From: Rhizobium gallicum bv. gallicum R602sp
GTDB lineage: Bacteria > Pseudomonadota > Alphaproteobacteria > Rhizobiales > Rhizobiaceae
DNA length: 64,000 nt
NCBI RefSeq assembly: GCF_000816845.1
Contig: NZ_CP006877.1
Location: forward strand, 2,237,501-2,301,500
Reading direction: 5' to 3'
The number at the start of each line of letters is the position of its first letter. Position 1 is the stretch's first letter. The notes under the pieces were generated by a model that saw only the letters and a list, made by a program, of their open reading frames with translations, was not told the origin of the DNA and made no database searches. This document shows, one piece after another, positions 26,669 through 35,713 of the stretch. Made by a program: the position numbers and the translations under genes.

Positions 26669-28047
26669 CAGTATTTCTCCCGGTACTTGCGCACGGTGCG
26701 CAGCGCAATGAGGTTGAGACCGAGCGTGATCAGGAAGAGAACAAGGCCTAGGGCGAAGGCTGCCAACGTCTTGGGGTTGTCGAACTCCGAGTCGCCGATC
26801 AGCAGTGTCACGATCTGCACGGTCACAGTCGTCACCGCGTCGAACGGGTTTAGGGTGATCTTGGCGATCAAGCCGGCTGCCATGACGACGATCATCGTTT
26901 CGCCGACCGCTCGGCTAAGCGCAAGAAGTACGCCGCCGATAATGCCGGGCAAAGCAGCCGGGAGCAGAACCTTGCGGATTGTTTCCCCCTTCGTTGCTCC
27001 CAGGGCGAGCGAACCGTCACGCATGGCGCGGGGCACTGCGGCGAAGGCGTCGTCCGAAAGTGAGGAGATGAACGGGATAATCATCACGCCCATGACAAGG
27101 CCGGTGGCAAGCGCGCTATTGGGAGACGATGGGATGCCGACCGCCGCGCCGATGGCCCTTATTGCAGGGGCGACAGTCAGCACGGCGAAGAAGCCATAGA
27201 CGACCGTCGGTACGCCGGCGAGAATTTCGAGAAGCGGCTTGACAACCGTGCGGAAGCGCGGATGTGCGTATTCCGTCAGATAGATAGCCGACAGGATGCC
27301 CGTCGGGACCGCGACCAGCATGGCGATCGCCGAGATGACGAACGTCCCAAAGATGACTGGAAGGACGCCAAACGCGCCCTGCCCCGCCACCTGGTCGGCG
27401 CGCATCGCGATCTGCGGCTCCCAGCGCAGGCCGAAGAGGAATTCGGTCACTGGAACCTTGGCGAAGAAGTGGAGCGCTTCGAAGACGAGGGAGCCGACGA
27501 TCCCGAGCGTAATGATGATCGCCATGAGCGAGGAGAACATCATGAAAACCGTCACCGCCGTTTCGACACTGTGGCGGGCGCGGTAGCGGGGACTAATGAC
27601 CTTCATGCCAAGGAACGCACCGACAGCGACGATGCACAGGCTGATGGCTGTCATTAGATAGGTGGAGTAGGTCTGGAGCGACCGAAGATGGTCGGCTGCC
27701 GCAGCCACTTCAGGCGATGGCTGGCGAAACAGGTTTCCGGCGGCAACCTGACGGATTTCCCCAATGAGCAGCGACTGTGCGGCACTGTCCATCGCATCGG
27801 AGCCAGGATACGACGCGACCACAAGCTGGTTTAGGACGCTGGATTGGAAGGCAAGCCAGAAAAGAAGAAAGATAAAAGCGGGAGCAGCGGTCCAAATCGC
27901 GGCATTGAGGCCGTGGTAAATCGGCCGGGAATGCGCCTTGATGCGGCCCGTTTCTGCCGTTGTCGCTACGGCGAGGGCGCGCGAGCCTCCCAAATAGGCC
28001 GCGATCACGGCCGCGCCAATCAATAAGAGAAAGAGATAAGCGGACAT
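26668..28047 (-). CDS. pstC: Phosphate ABC transporter permease PstC
   Basis: 459 residues from MSAYLFLLLIGAAVIAAYLG. Two or three extra N-terminal membrane segments and a periplasmic loop precede the standard six-helix BPD domain, whose EAA loop reads LALGATKGETIRKVLLPAAL. The in-frame sequence before 28047 is polar and lacks a start context, so it is left out. It forms the Pst channel with PstA. It lies 61 bp after pstS. Confidence 0.95.
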   Translation of the reverse strand: MSAYLFLLLIGAAVIAAYLGGSRALAVATTAETGRIKAHSRPIYHGLNAAIWTAAPAFIFLLFWLAFQSSVLNQLVVASYPGSDAMDSAAQSLLIGEIRQVAAGNLFRQPSPEVAAAADHLRSLQTYSTYLMTAISLCIVAVGAFLGMKVISPRYRARHSVETAVTVFMMFSSLMAIIITLGIVGSLVFEALHFFAKVPVTEFLFGLRWEPQIAMRADQVAGQGAFGVLPVIFGTFVISAIAMLVAVPTGILSAIYLTEYAHPRFRTVVKPLLEILAGVPTVVYGFFAVLTVAPAIRAIGAAVGIPSSPNSALATGLVMGVMIIPFISSLSDDAFAAVPRAMRDGSLALGATKGETIRKVLLPAALPGIIGGVLLALSRAVGETMIVVMAAGLIAKITLNPFDAVTTVTVQIVTLLIGDSEFDNPKTLAAFALGLVLFLITLGLNLIALRTVRKYREKY

Positions 28048-28108
28048 GTTGCCCCCATGTGACAGGAGGCCGCCCGCGAGGTGCGCGAGCGGCCGGTGAA
28101 GTTCGATA

Positions 28109-29146
28109 CTACGAGCCGATCTTCTTGGCTTCCATGACAGCCTTCTCGACTTCCCCACGCTTGGATTCGTCGAGAGGCGTCAGACCACGTTCCGCAAGGT
28201 AACCGTCCTCGCCCATCGAAGACTTGGAAGTGTATTCTTCCAGGAACTCCTTCATGCCAGGAATGACGTCGCGGTGCGCATTCTTGACGTAGATGTAGAG
28301 CGGGCGGGATACCGGATAGGAGCCGTCCTTGATGGTCTCGAAGCTTGCCTCGACTCCTTCGATCTTGATGTCCTTGAGCTTGTCTTCGTTCTCATAAAGG
28401 AACGAATAGCCGAAGATGCCGACCGAGTTCGGGTCGGATTCAAGACGCTGGACGATAAGGTTATCGTTTTCGCCAGCTTCGATGAACGGGCCGTCCTGGC
28501 GCATGCGCGAGCAGGCTTCCGTGTACTTCTTCTCGTCGGCCTTCTTGAGGTCAGCCATGCCTGCGGTCTTCTCGCAGCCCGGATGCATGACCAGTTCTAC
28601 GAAGGCGTCGCGGGTGCCGGATGTCGGCGGCGGGCCGAAGGCTACGATATTGACGTCCGGAAGAGACTTGTCGATATCCGACCACTTCTTGTTCGGATTG
28701 GCAACAAGGCCGCCCTTGCCGTCTGGAAGCTGGGCAGCGAGCGCCTGGAAGATCTGAGCCTTGGTCAGGTTCCAGTCGCCCGTGTTGGAGCGAGATACGG
28801 CGACCGAGAGGCCGTCATAGCCGATAAGGGCTTCAGTGATGTCGGTCACGCCGTTGCCGGCGCAGAGCTTGACTTCCGATTCCTTGATCGCGCGGGAAGC
28901 GCCGGTGATGTCTGCGAAATCTTCGCCGACGCCGCCGCAGAAGGCCTTGAAGCCGCCGCCAGTGCCGGTCGATTCGACAACCGGAGCCGGCTTGCCGGTC
29001 TTGTTCGCGAACTCTTCAGCTACGGCCTGGGTGTAGGGGAACACGGTGGACGAACCGACGATCTTGATCTGATCGCGGGCCGATGCGACGCCTGCGGTTG
29101 CCAGCACAATAGCGGCAACTGCGCAGCTTCCGAGATATTTCTTCAT
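28109..29146 (-). CDS. pstS: Phosphate ABC transporter substrate-binding protein PstS
   Basis: 345 residues with signal peptide MKKYLGSCAVAAIVLATAGV, cut after ASA. The mature protein begins with IKIVGSSTVFPYTQAVAEEF; the phosphate-binding segments VGSSTVFP and PPTSGTRDAFVE are clear. It binds phosphate in the periplasm for PstCAB. It is the first gene of pstS-pstC-pstA-pstB-phoU-phoB-paralogue and has a Pho box 64-81 bp upstream of its start. Confidence 0.95.
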   Translation of the reverse strand: MKKYLGSCAVAAIVLATAGVASARDQIKIVGSSTVFPYTQAVAEEFANKTGKPAPVVESTGTGGGFKAFCGGVGEDFADITGASRAIKESEVKLCAGNGVTDITEALIGYDGLSVAVSRSNTGDWNLTKAQIFQALAAQLPDGKGGLVANPNKKWSDIDKSLPDVNIVAFGPPPTSGTRDAFVELVMHPGCEKTAGMADLKKADEKKYTEACSRMRQDGPFIEAGENDNLIVQRLESDPNSVGIFGYSFLYENEDKLKDIKIEGVEASFETIKDGSYPVSRPLYIYVKNAHRDVIPGMKEFLEEYTSKSSMGEDGYLAERGLTPLDESKRGEVEKAVMEAKKIGS

Positions 29147-29209
29147 GGATACTCTCCCGTAGAATTTAACGATGACGCTTCGGCGTCGGCTCCCCTCTAT
29201 AGAGTCTCC

Positions 29210-29227
29210 ATTACAGTTTTGTGACAG
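29210..29227 (-). promoter_or_regulatory. Pho box upstream of pstS
   Basis: On the minus strand CTGTCACAAAACTGTAAT: two direct 7-mers, CTGTCAC and CTGTAAT, 11 bp apart, as in the PhoB consensus CTGTCAT-N4-CTGTCAT (two mismatches). It lies about 64 bp before the pstS ATG with the correct orientation for activation. Confidence 0.85.
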
Positions 29228-29380
29228 TTTTATATCGCTCTGTTGACCTTGAAAATCCGGCGTGCGGCGCTCACCCGCAGAACCTTTGGGAATCCAATTG
29301 CATGCACCGCTTCGCGGGGTGAGACCGGAAAATTGCCCGTACTCAATCCAATCCGATCGAAGCCCTCGCGACGTCACTCC

Positions 29381-29560
29381 CTACCGATACTGCAACGCTC
29401 GTGCGGCCATCGGTATGCATCCTGAACAGTATCTTTGGGTGCCACGCAGACCTTCCTGCAGATCGTCCTGTACTATTTTTTGCGCTTCGGCACCGATCCT
29501 TCTGAGCAGCTCGCTCTTTGTCATACGCTCGACGCCGGGGAAGAAGTCAAGCTGGCTCAT
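29381..29560 (-). CDS. Small hypothetical protein, 59 residues
   Basis: Reads MSQLDFFPGVERMTKSELLR and continues IGAEAQKIVQDDLQEGLRGTQRYC. It is soluble-looking with a charged helix. No family recognised and no strong ribosome site noted. It sits where phoR is usually found in rhizobial pst loci but has no kinase features. Confidence 0.35.
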   Translation of the reverse strand: MSQLDFFPGVERMTKSELLRRIGAEAQKIVQDDLQEGLRGTQRYCSGCIPMAARALQYR

Positions 29561-29628
29561 TGGGCAAGTCGCGAGATTTGCGATGGATGGGTAATCCGCG
29601 CAGCAGGAACTGACGTTCGGATTGCCAG

Positions 29629-29850
29629 TTATCCTGTCATCGTCCGACCACCTCTGCAGACACGGGCCAGTACGACCAGACCGCCGACCTGCGTGGCGAT
29701 GGACTGGACTATTTCCATCGTCCCGACCGCCTGTTCTATCCGATGCTTGCAGTTCCAGGCGCCAAGGGTCCGACCTTCTAGGTTGCCTGCACCCGCAGGG
29801 CGTGAAGCGAGGATCAGCAGGACGGCAATGGAGATCACGGCGGGTCGCAT
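29629..29850 (-). CDS. Possible small secreted protein, 73 residues
   Basis: From the ATG at 29850 the product starts MRPAVISIAVLLILASRPAG, a plausible signal peptide with cleavage near AGA, followed by a short mature part with two Cys (GAWNCKHRIEQAVGTMEIV and VLARVCRGG). AGGA lies upstream. Not recognised. A weak Pho-box-like site lies 146 bp upstream in the matching orientation. Confidence 0.4.
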   Translation of the reverse strand: MRPAVISIAVLLILASRPAGAGNLEGRTLGAWNCKHRIEQAVGTMEIVQSIATQVGGLVVLARVCRGGRTMTG

Positions 29851-29995
29851 AATCGGGATCCTGCTGCGAGGAAACCGCTCTCTACTACGGAGCATGAACT
29901 GAGGCGTTAAATCCCGCGCTAGAATCCAATGTTTTTCCCGCCAACGGATCCGCGTGTCCGTCATCAGCGTGGCGGTGATGTTACGGCTTGAATAC

Positions 29996-30013
29996 ATGAA
30001 AGCTTAATGAAAC
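29996..30013 (-). promoter_or_regulatory. Weak Pho-box-like repeat between phnC and the small secreted-protein gene
   Basis: Minus-strand GTTTCATTAAGCTTTCAT: 7-mers with TCAT at the same register as a Pho box, three mismatches in all. It is about 77 bp before the phnC start but in reversed orientation relative to phnC, so it may serve the leftward small gene, or be fortuitous. Confidence 0.35.
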
Positions 30014-30089
30014 TGACATCAGACCTTCAAGAACCAGCGCTAAGCCCCGTCCTGTGCCGTGACGGCACGAGGGAACGTGGGGCACGTAG

Positions 30090-30935
30090 ATGTTGGAACT
30101 GAACGAGTTGACACGTCGATTCGGTGGCAAGACAGCCGTTGATTGCGTGACATTGAACGCACCCCAAGGCCAGATGGTGGGCATCATAGGTCGCTCGGGC
30201 GCCGGAAAATCCACGCTTCTTCGCATGATCAACCGCCTGCAGGAACCGACTTCCGGCTCCATCCAATTCAGCGGCGTCGAAGTCTCTGCTCTCCGCGGCG
30301 AAGCCCTGCGCAACTGGCAGCGAGATTGCGCGATGATCTTCCAGCAGTTCAATCTCGTCCCTCGCCTCGACGTTCTGACCAACGTCATGCTCGGCCGCCT
30401 CAATCACCGCCCGACCATGCTGAGCCTCCTCAACATCTTCAGCCGCGACGAGCGCATTCATGCGATTGCGGCTCTGGAGCGCCTCGGCATCGAGCAGACG
30501 GCGCTGCAGACCGCCGGCACGCTCTCAGGCGGCCAGCAGCAGCGCGTGGCGATCGCGCGCGCCCTGATGCAGAACCCGAAGATGGTGCTCGCCGACGAGC
30601 CGATCGCCTCGCTCGACCCCCTGAACGCCAAGATCGTCATGGATGCGCTGCGCGACATCAACGAGCGCGAGGGCATCACCGTCATCACCAACCTGCATAC
30701 GCTCGATACGGCGCGCAACTATTGTGAACGCATCGTCGGCATGGCCGCCGGCCGCGTCGTTTTCGACGGCAAGCCTTCGGAGCTGACAGCGGCTGCGGTC
30801 AAGGAAATTTACGGCACCGACAAGGATGGCGCCGGCATCGACGAGACCATGACGTCCACCTCGATCAACATGCCCGTGCCAGCCACCGCTCAAGCATCCG
30901 TCGGCCTGCAACCGGTTGCCCTGGTGGGCCTCTGA
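30090..30935 (+). CDS. phnC: Phosphonate/phosphate ABC transporter ATP-binding protein PhnC
   Basis: 281 residues. Walker [11 protein letters not shown]-loop [20 protein letters not shown], signature [14 protein letters not shown], Walker [13 protein letters not shown]. The long insert [19 protein letters not shown] is typical of PhnC. It energises import with PhnE proteins. In rhizobia the homologous phoCDET carries both phosphonate and phosphate. No C-P lyase genes are in the window, so a phosphate or phosphonate uptake role under starvation is inferred. Confidence 0.93.
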   Translation: MLELNELTRRFGGKTAVDCVTLNAPQGQMVGIIGRSGAGKSTLLRMINRLQEPTSGSIQFSGVEVSALRGEALRNWQRDCAMIFQQFNLVPRLDVLTNVMLGRLNHRPTMLSLLNIFSRDERIHAIAALERLGIEQTALQTAGTLSGGQQQRVAIARALMQNPKMVLADEPIASLDPLNAKIVMDALRDINEREGITVITNLHTLDTARNYCERIVGMAAGRVVFDGKPSELTAAAVKEIYGTDKDGAGIDETMTSTSINMPVPATAQASVGLQPVALVGL

Positions 30936-31024
30936 GAGACGGCGGCGTTCGACTGGCCCGCGTCAAGGGCACACTTCTTCGCAACAGCAAGACCACCGGG
31001 GAACCGGTCAATCAGGAGAGAACC

Positions 31025-31930
31025 ATGTTGAAGAAAGCACTCTTTGCCGCCACAGCGCTTCTAGCGCTTGCCGGCGCTGCCGCAGCCGAAGACCTCAAGG
31101 AGTTCCGTGTCGGCATCCTCGGCGGCGAAAACGAGGCTGACCGCCTGCGCAATTTCCAGTGCCTGTCGGAAAAGCTTCCCGCTGCGATCGGCGTCGAGAA
31201 GGTCTCCTTCTTCCCGGCAGCCGACTATGACGGCGTCGTCCAGGGCCTGCTCGGCGGCACGCTCGACTACGCAGAACTTGGCGCCTCCGCCTATGCCAAG
31301 GTCTATCTCGCCAATTCCAAGGCCGTCGAACCGATCCTGACAACCGTGCAGACCGACGGCGCAACCGGCTACTACTCGGTCATGGTCGCCCGCAAGGACA
31401 GCGGCCTCAAGAAGCTCGAAGACATGAAGGGCAAGAAGCTCGGCTTTGCCGATCCTGACTCGACTTCCGGCTACCTCGTTCCCCTCGTCACGCTGCCTGA
31501 AGCCATTGGCGCTCCGGTCAAGGAATACTTCTCTTCCGCCGGCTTTGGCGGCGGCCACGAGAACCTCGTCTTGGAAGTCGTAAAGGGCAACTTCGACGCG
31601 GGCACCACCTTTGCGTCGGGCGTGGGTGAGTTCAAGGATGGCTACAGCTCCGGCAACCTTCGCAAGATGGTCGACAAGGGCATCCTGAACATGGACGACC
31701 TCGTCGAACTCTGGAAGTCGCCGCTCATACCGAATGGTCCGGTCGTCGTGCGTTCCTCGCTGAACGACGACATGAAGGCGAAGTTCAAGGCATTCATGAT
31801 GGACCTGCCGAAGTCCGATCCGGCCTGCTTTTCGGCAATCCAGGGGGGCGACTTCAAGGGCTTTACCGAAGTCAACGTAGATTTCTACAAGCCGATCATC
31901 GACGTCCGCAAGGCAGCCATTGGCGGCTGA
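31025..31930 (+). CDS. phnD: Phosphonate/phosphate-binding protein PhnD
   Basis: 301 residues with signal peptide MLKKALFAATALLALAGAAA, cut at AAA-ED. Family blocks include DYDGVVQGLLGGTLDYAELG and FADPDSTSGYLVP. It binds the ligand in the periplasm and delivers it to PhnE1/PhnE2. The ATG follows AGGAGAGAACC, a good ribosome site, 89 bp after phnC. Confidence 0.93.
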   Translation: MLKKALFAATALLALAGAAAAEDLKEFRVGILGGENEADRLRNFQCLSEKLPAAIGVEKVSFFPAADYDGVVQGLLGGTLDYAELGASAYAKVYLANSKAVEPILTTVQTDGATGYYSVMVARKDSGLKKLEDMKGKKLGFADPDSTSGYLVPLVTLPEAIGAPVKEYFSSAGFGGGHENLVLEVVKGNFDAGTTFASGVGEFKDGYSSGNLRKMVDKGILNMDDLVELWKSPLIPNGPVVVRSSLNDDMKAKFKAFMMDLPKSDPACFSAIQGGDFKGFTEVNVDFYKPIIDVRKAAIGG

Positions 31931-31946
31931 TGCCAATTGCGCCCGC

Positions 31947-31974
31947 AAAGCCGCCGGATCTCTCCGGCGGCTTT
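31947..31974 (+). terminator. Strong hairpin between phnD and phnE
   Basis: A perfect 12-bp stem (AAAGCCGCCGGA / TCCGGCGGCTTT) with a 4-nt loop, 16 bp after the phnD stop. There is no long T-run. In a continuing operon such a hairpin most likely stabilises the phnCD part of the message so that binding protein exceeds permease, or causes partial termination. Confidence 0.65.
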
Positions 31975-32002
31975 GCCACATCCCACGTTCGACAGGCTGA
32001 AG

Positions 32003-32965
32003 ATGAGCGACACTGCGCTGCGCCACCCCCCGAGTGAAACTGCAAGCATGATCGAGCAGCACTGGCATGAGCTTGCCTCCCGGCGCCGCGGCCAGACGTT
32101 GCTTGCGCTGTTTCTCGTCGTCGTCTTCACCGCTGGTTCGATGTGGTTCGCCAATGAGACCAATTCGGGCAAGTTCTGGGAACGCTTACCCTTTCTGGCA
32201 GACTTCGTGGGGCACCTCGTACCGCGCGACCCGTGGGAGCCGGGGCGCGCCCTGCTCGATCTCCCCTCCCCCTATTACGACGGCAGCCAGAAGTACGACT
32301 ACCCTGAGGGCCGGTTCTACGTCACGCAGACCCTTTACGTTCCGGAATATGTCGAAAAGATCGTCGAGACGGTGAACATCGCCATCTTCTCCACGGGCGT
32401 CGGCTTCTGCCTGGGATTTGCACTGTGCTTCCTCGCTGCTAAAAACATGATGCCGAATGCCTATGTCCGGGGAGCGGTGCGCCGTTTCATGGAGATCCTG
32501 CGGGCGTTTCCCGAGGTCGTCATCGCCGGCTTCTGCCTCGCGATCCTCTCGCTTGGGCCGGTCCCGGCGATCATAGCACTATCCGTCCACACCACCGGAG
32601 CGCTCGGAAAGATGTTCTTCGAGGTGGTGGAGAACGCCGACATGCGTCCCGACGAAGGCCTGCGGGCCGTCGGCGCGACCTGGCTCGAACGAGTCTGGTT
32701 CGCAATGGTGCCGCAGGTCATGCCCAACTTCGTGAGCTATTTCCTCCTGAGGCTCGAGATCAACGTGCGAGCGTCCACGATCATCGGCGCGGTCGGCGGC
32801 GGCGGCATCGGCGAACTTCTCAGGCTCTCGATCGGGCAGGGTCATCCGGCTAAGACTCTTGCGATCGTATTCCTGCTTTTCTGCACCATCATTGCCGTCG
32901 ACCAGTTCTCCGCATGGTTGCGTAGAAAGCTGGTCGGCGAGCAGTCGTTCCGCGCCGTGGCATGA
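32003..32965 (+). CDS. phnE: Phosphonate/phosphate ABC transporter permease PhnE (first)
   Basis: 320 residues from MSDTALRHPPSE (32003); the in-frame sequence before it runs through the hairpin and is rejected. Six membrane segments and the EAA loop EGLRAVGATWLERVWFAMVP are seen, followed by the conserved INVRASTIIGAVGGGGIGEL. It forms the channel with the second permease, whose gene starts 10 bp downstream. Confidence 0.92.
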   Translation: MSDTALRHPPSETASMIEQHWHELASRRRGQTLLALFLVVVFTAGSMWFANETNSGKFWERLPFLADFVGHLVPRDPWEPGRALLDLPSPYYDGSQKYDYPEGRFYVTQTLYVPEYVEKIVETVNIAIFSTGVGFCLGFALCFLAAKNMMPNAYVRGAVRRFMEILRAFPEVVIAGFCLAILSLGPVPAIIALSVHTTGALGKMFFEVVENADMRPDEGLRAVGATWLERVWFAMVPQVMPNFVSYFLLRLEINVRASTIIGAVGGGGIGELLRLSIGQGHPAKTLAIVFLLFCTIIAVDQFSAWLRRKLVGEQSFRAVA

Positions 32966-32975
32966 GGTTGCATTG

Positions 32976-34496
32976 ATGAACACGCTTTCGCCCGTCCAAA
33001 AGGCCGACATCGCCGCGCGCCACCCGCAGCTCTTCGACACCACCTCGCTGCGCCGCTACCGCGCTCCTCTTCTCGTCATTCTCGCTGCCGCCTATGTGGC
33101 GTTCTCGTTCTGGTTCTTCGCGTTCGGAAAGGTCTTCTCTCAGGCCGACTACTCGATCGCCGGCACCTATCTTGCCGACTGGATCTCCTTCGAGGTCCGT
33201 CCCGAGATCGACATGGCAGCCGACGGGACCATGAAGATTTCCTATTCGCGGTTCGATCCGCTTGGCGAACATCCGAACCCCGACTGGGTGCAGACCAAAA
33301 AATCCGTCGTCACCCATCAGACCGGCAGGGCCACACCGACGTCCGAGCCACAGACAAAGCCGAAAAGCAGTATATCGCTGATGGCTCCCGGTGCGGCCAT
33401 GGGCTCGTCCGCACCTAAAGGGTCCGGCTCGCCCGCGCGGCCCCCGGCGTCGACCGCTCCGGCAATCGCCACCGAGGAGGTTGTCACACGTGCGCTGATC
33501 GCCATGAGCAGCAGTTCATCGATAGAAATGACTGCCAATAAGGCGGTATTGACGAGAGGTGGAGAAACGGTCGTCGTGCCGATGGGCAGGCCGGACATCC
33601 GCATTGGCGCTCCCCTTCCGGACTGGGCGTCGCAGAGGCGGCCGGGCGAGAAGATCATCGCCAGCTTCGGATTCGCCGGATGGGCGGAAGTCACGACCAA
33701 CGACGTCAAGATCCACAAGCGGTTTCTCGGGTGGGCGAACTTCCTGTTCGACACGCGGTCTCCATTCTTCGGGAAGCCATATTCCGAGGTTGCGAGCCTC
33801 ATCCTCAGCGGTCCACGCATCGACCCGGAGCGAAGCAACCTCGCTCTCGTCTGGGACAACATCCTTTACAACAGCGAATGGCAGCACCTCGACGTCTGGA
33901 CAAAGCTCCTGCAGACCATCGTGATGGCGTTCGTGGGCACCCTGTTAGCCTCGCTCGTCGCTTTCCCCCTGGCATTTGTGGCGGCACGCAACATCACTCG
34001 CAACCGCCCCGCGAACCAGGTGACCAAAAGGTTCTTCGATTTCCTTCGCTCCGTCGACATGCTGATCTGGGCGCTTTTCTTCACACGCGGCTTCGGGCCT
34101 GGGCCTCTGGCCGGTATCTCGGCGATCTTCTTCACTGACACCGGGACGCTGGGCAAACTGTATTCGGAATCGCTTGAGAACATCGACGAGAAGCAGCGGG
34201 AAGGCGTCCGCTCCGTGGGAGCGTCGCCGATTGCAGTGCAGCGGTTCGGCGTCCTGCCGCAGGTGCTTCCTGTCTTCGCGTCCCAGGCCCTCTACTTCTG
34301 GGAGTCCAACACGCGCTCCGCGACCATCATCGGCGCCGTCGGCGCGGGAGGAATCGGCCTCAAACTCTGGGAGGCGATGCGCACCAACCAGGACTGGGAG
34401 AACGTCGGCTACATGGTGCTCCTTATTCTGATTGTCGTGTTTGCCTTCGACGCCGTCTCGAATGCGATCCGATCACGTCTGATGGGACGCCGCTGA
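32976..34496 (+). CDS. phnE: Phosphonate/phosphate ABC transporter permease PhnE (second, PhoT-like)
   Basis: 506 residues, far longer than a standard PhnE of about 270-290. After one N-terminal membrane helix there is a periplasmic region of roughly 270 residues with a Pro/Ser/Ala-rich linker (residues about 105-165, for example KPKSSISLMAPGAAMGS). The usual permease domain with EGVRSVGASPIAVQRFGVLP and SATIIGAVGAGGIGL follows. It ends the phnCDEE operon. The start MNTLSPVQKADI at 32976 follows GAGGTTGCATTG. Confidence 0.9.
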   Translation: MNTLSPVQKADIAARHPQLFDTTSLRRYRAPLLVILAAAYVAFSFWFFAFGKVFSQADYSIAGTYLADWISFEVRPEIDMAADGTMKISYSRFDPLGEHPNPDWVQTKKSVVTHQTGRATPTSEPQTKPKSSISLMAPGAAMGSSAPKGSGSPARPPASTAPAIATEEVVTRALIAMSSSSSIEMTANKAVLTRGGETVVVPMGRPDIRIGAPLPDWASQRRPGEKIIASFGFAGWAEVTTNDVKIHKRFLGWANFLFDTRSPFFGKPYSEVASLILSGPRIDPERSNLALVWDNILYNSEWQHLDVWTKLLQTIVMAFVGTLLASLVAFPLAFVAARNITRNRPANQVTKRFFDFLRSVDMLIWALFFTRGFGPGPLAGISAIFFTDTGTLGKLYSESLENIDEKQREGVRSVGASPIAVQRFGVLPQVLPVFASQALYFWESNTRSATIIGAVGAGGIGLKLWEAMRTNQDWENVGYMVLLILIVVFAFDAVSNAIRSRLMGRR

Positions 34497-34969
34497 ACGC
34501 TTAGCAGGCTTCTGAGTGCTCCTGCGGGGATTTATCGAGGTTTCCTCGACTGCGTCTTCTGATAACGATGCCCGACGACCATGAATAGATCGCGCTTGTT
34601 ACGATGGGCTGACGGCGATCCTCTTCAACGATTTCAGATGCCAGGTTTGGGCAGCTTAACGCTTGGCTTCTCGTCGGAGGCAGACCGGCATGGACCACCG
34701 GCGGGCGGAGATGGCCATTTCCATTATCGGTACACAGAAATGAAATTGTTTTGGGCATGCCTTTTGGTCGCACGCCAGGGGATGACAGCCAAGGGCTTCG
34801 TTCGACCGATGGACATCGCATAAGTCGAGGGCCACTTAGGGCCCGGAACGCGACGACGCCCTTGGCCGCATTGCGCCAGGCGTGGTTTTGCAAAACGATG
34901 GACCGTTTTTTTAGCTCTTCGCGAGGGTACCTTCTCTGCTAATCTAAAGCCAATGTTCCAGGGTGAATC
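34497..34969. other. 470-bp gap after the phn operon
   Basis: Several short frames exist (for example 34581-34823) but none has a ribosome site, a recognisable motif or consistent codon use. A T-rich CCGTTTTTTTAGC near 34905 could help terminate leftward or rightward transcripts. The last 60 bp should contain the promoter of the methyltransferase gene. Probably decayed DNA. Confidence 0.4.
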
Positions 34970-35713
34970 ATGCCGCAGAATATTTACGACGAGCCAATCT
35001 TCTTCGAAGGCTACAAGAATCTTCGCCAGAACGACACCGGTCTAAATGGGGCACTGGAGCAACCGGCTATTCGCGCTCTGCTCCCTGACCTCAAAGGTCT
35101 GCGTATCCTCGATATGGGCTGCGGCTTCGGTGATTTCGCTCGCTATGCCCGGTCGTCCGGCGCGGCATCGGTCACCGGATTGGATGTATCCGAGAGCATG
35201 ATCGCTGAGGCGAAACTTCTCACCGACGACTCGCAGATCGACTATCTTTGTAGCTCAATTGAAGAAATCGCCTTTCCCCCCGAAAGCTTTGATCTCGTCG
35301 TCTCCTCGATGGCTCTTCACTATGTCGATGATTACGCCTCCATTGTGCAGAGAGTCTCCGCGTACCTTCCCATTGAAGGTCGGTTCATCTTCTCGGTGGA
35401 GCATCCGGTTTGCACGGCAAATCCGGTTGGTTGGACGACAGACGCGGATGGGCATCCGGTTAGCTGGCCGTTGGACAATTATCAGAAGGAAGGAGTGCGT
35501 CATACGAAGTGGTTTGTCGATGGCGTGGTGAAATTCCATCGCACTGCTGAAACGTATGTCACTACGCTTCTCAGAGCCGGATTTCGACTGGACCACTTCG
35601 GCGAGCCGACGCCACTTCCAGAGTTCCTGAGCGAGCGTCCTGCATTATCGATGAATCTTCGTCGTCCGCCGATTCTTCTTTTGGCTGCAACGAAGAGAGC
35701 GATGCGCGACTGA
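34970..35713 (+). CDS. Class I SAM-dependent methyltransferase
   Basis: 247 residues. Motif I ILDMGCGFGDFARYAR near residue 45, the acidic end of strand two in VTGLDVSESMI, and LVVSSMALHYV as motif IV place it in the methyltransferase 11/25 group. The substrate is unknown; the aromatic C-terminal half (WPLDNYQKEGVRHTKWFVDG) resembles small-molecule methyltransferases. It is flanked by degraded DNA on both sides and appears to be a single-gene unit. Confidence 0.85.
   Translation: MPQNIYDEPIFFEGYKNLRQNDTGLNGALEQPAIRALLPDLKGLRILDMGCGFGDFARYARSSGAASVTGLDVSESMIAEAKLLTDDSQIDYLCSSIEEIAFPPESFDLVVSSMALHYVDDYASIVQRVSAYLPIEGRFIFSVEHPVCTANPVGWTTDADGHPVSWPLDNYQKEGVRHTKWFVDGVVKFHRTAETYVTTLLRAGFRLDHFGEPTPLPEFLSERPALSMNLRRPPILLLAATKRAMRD

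Noticed and set aside
34581..34823. 80-codon frame after the phn operon
   Set aside because: No ribosome site, no motif, and neighbouring frames are equally open; treated as degraded DNA.
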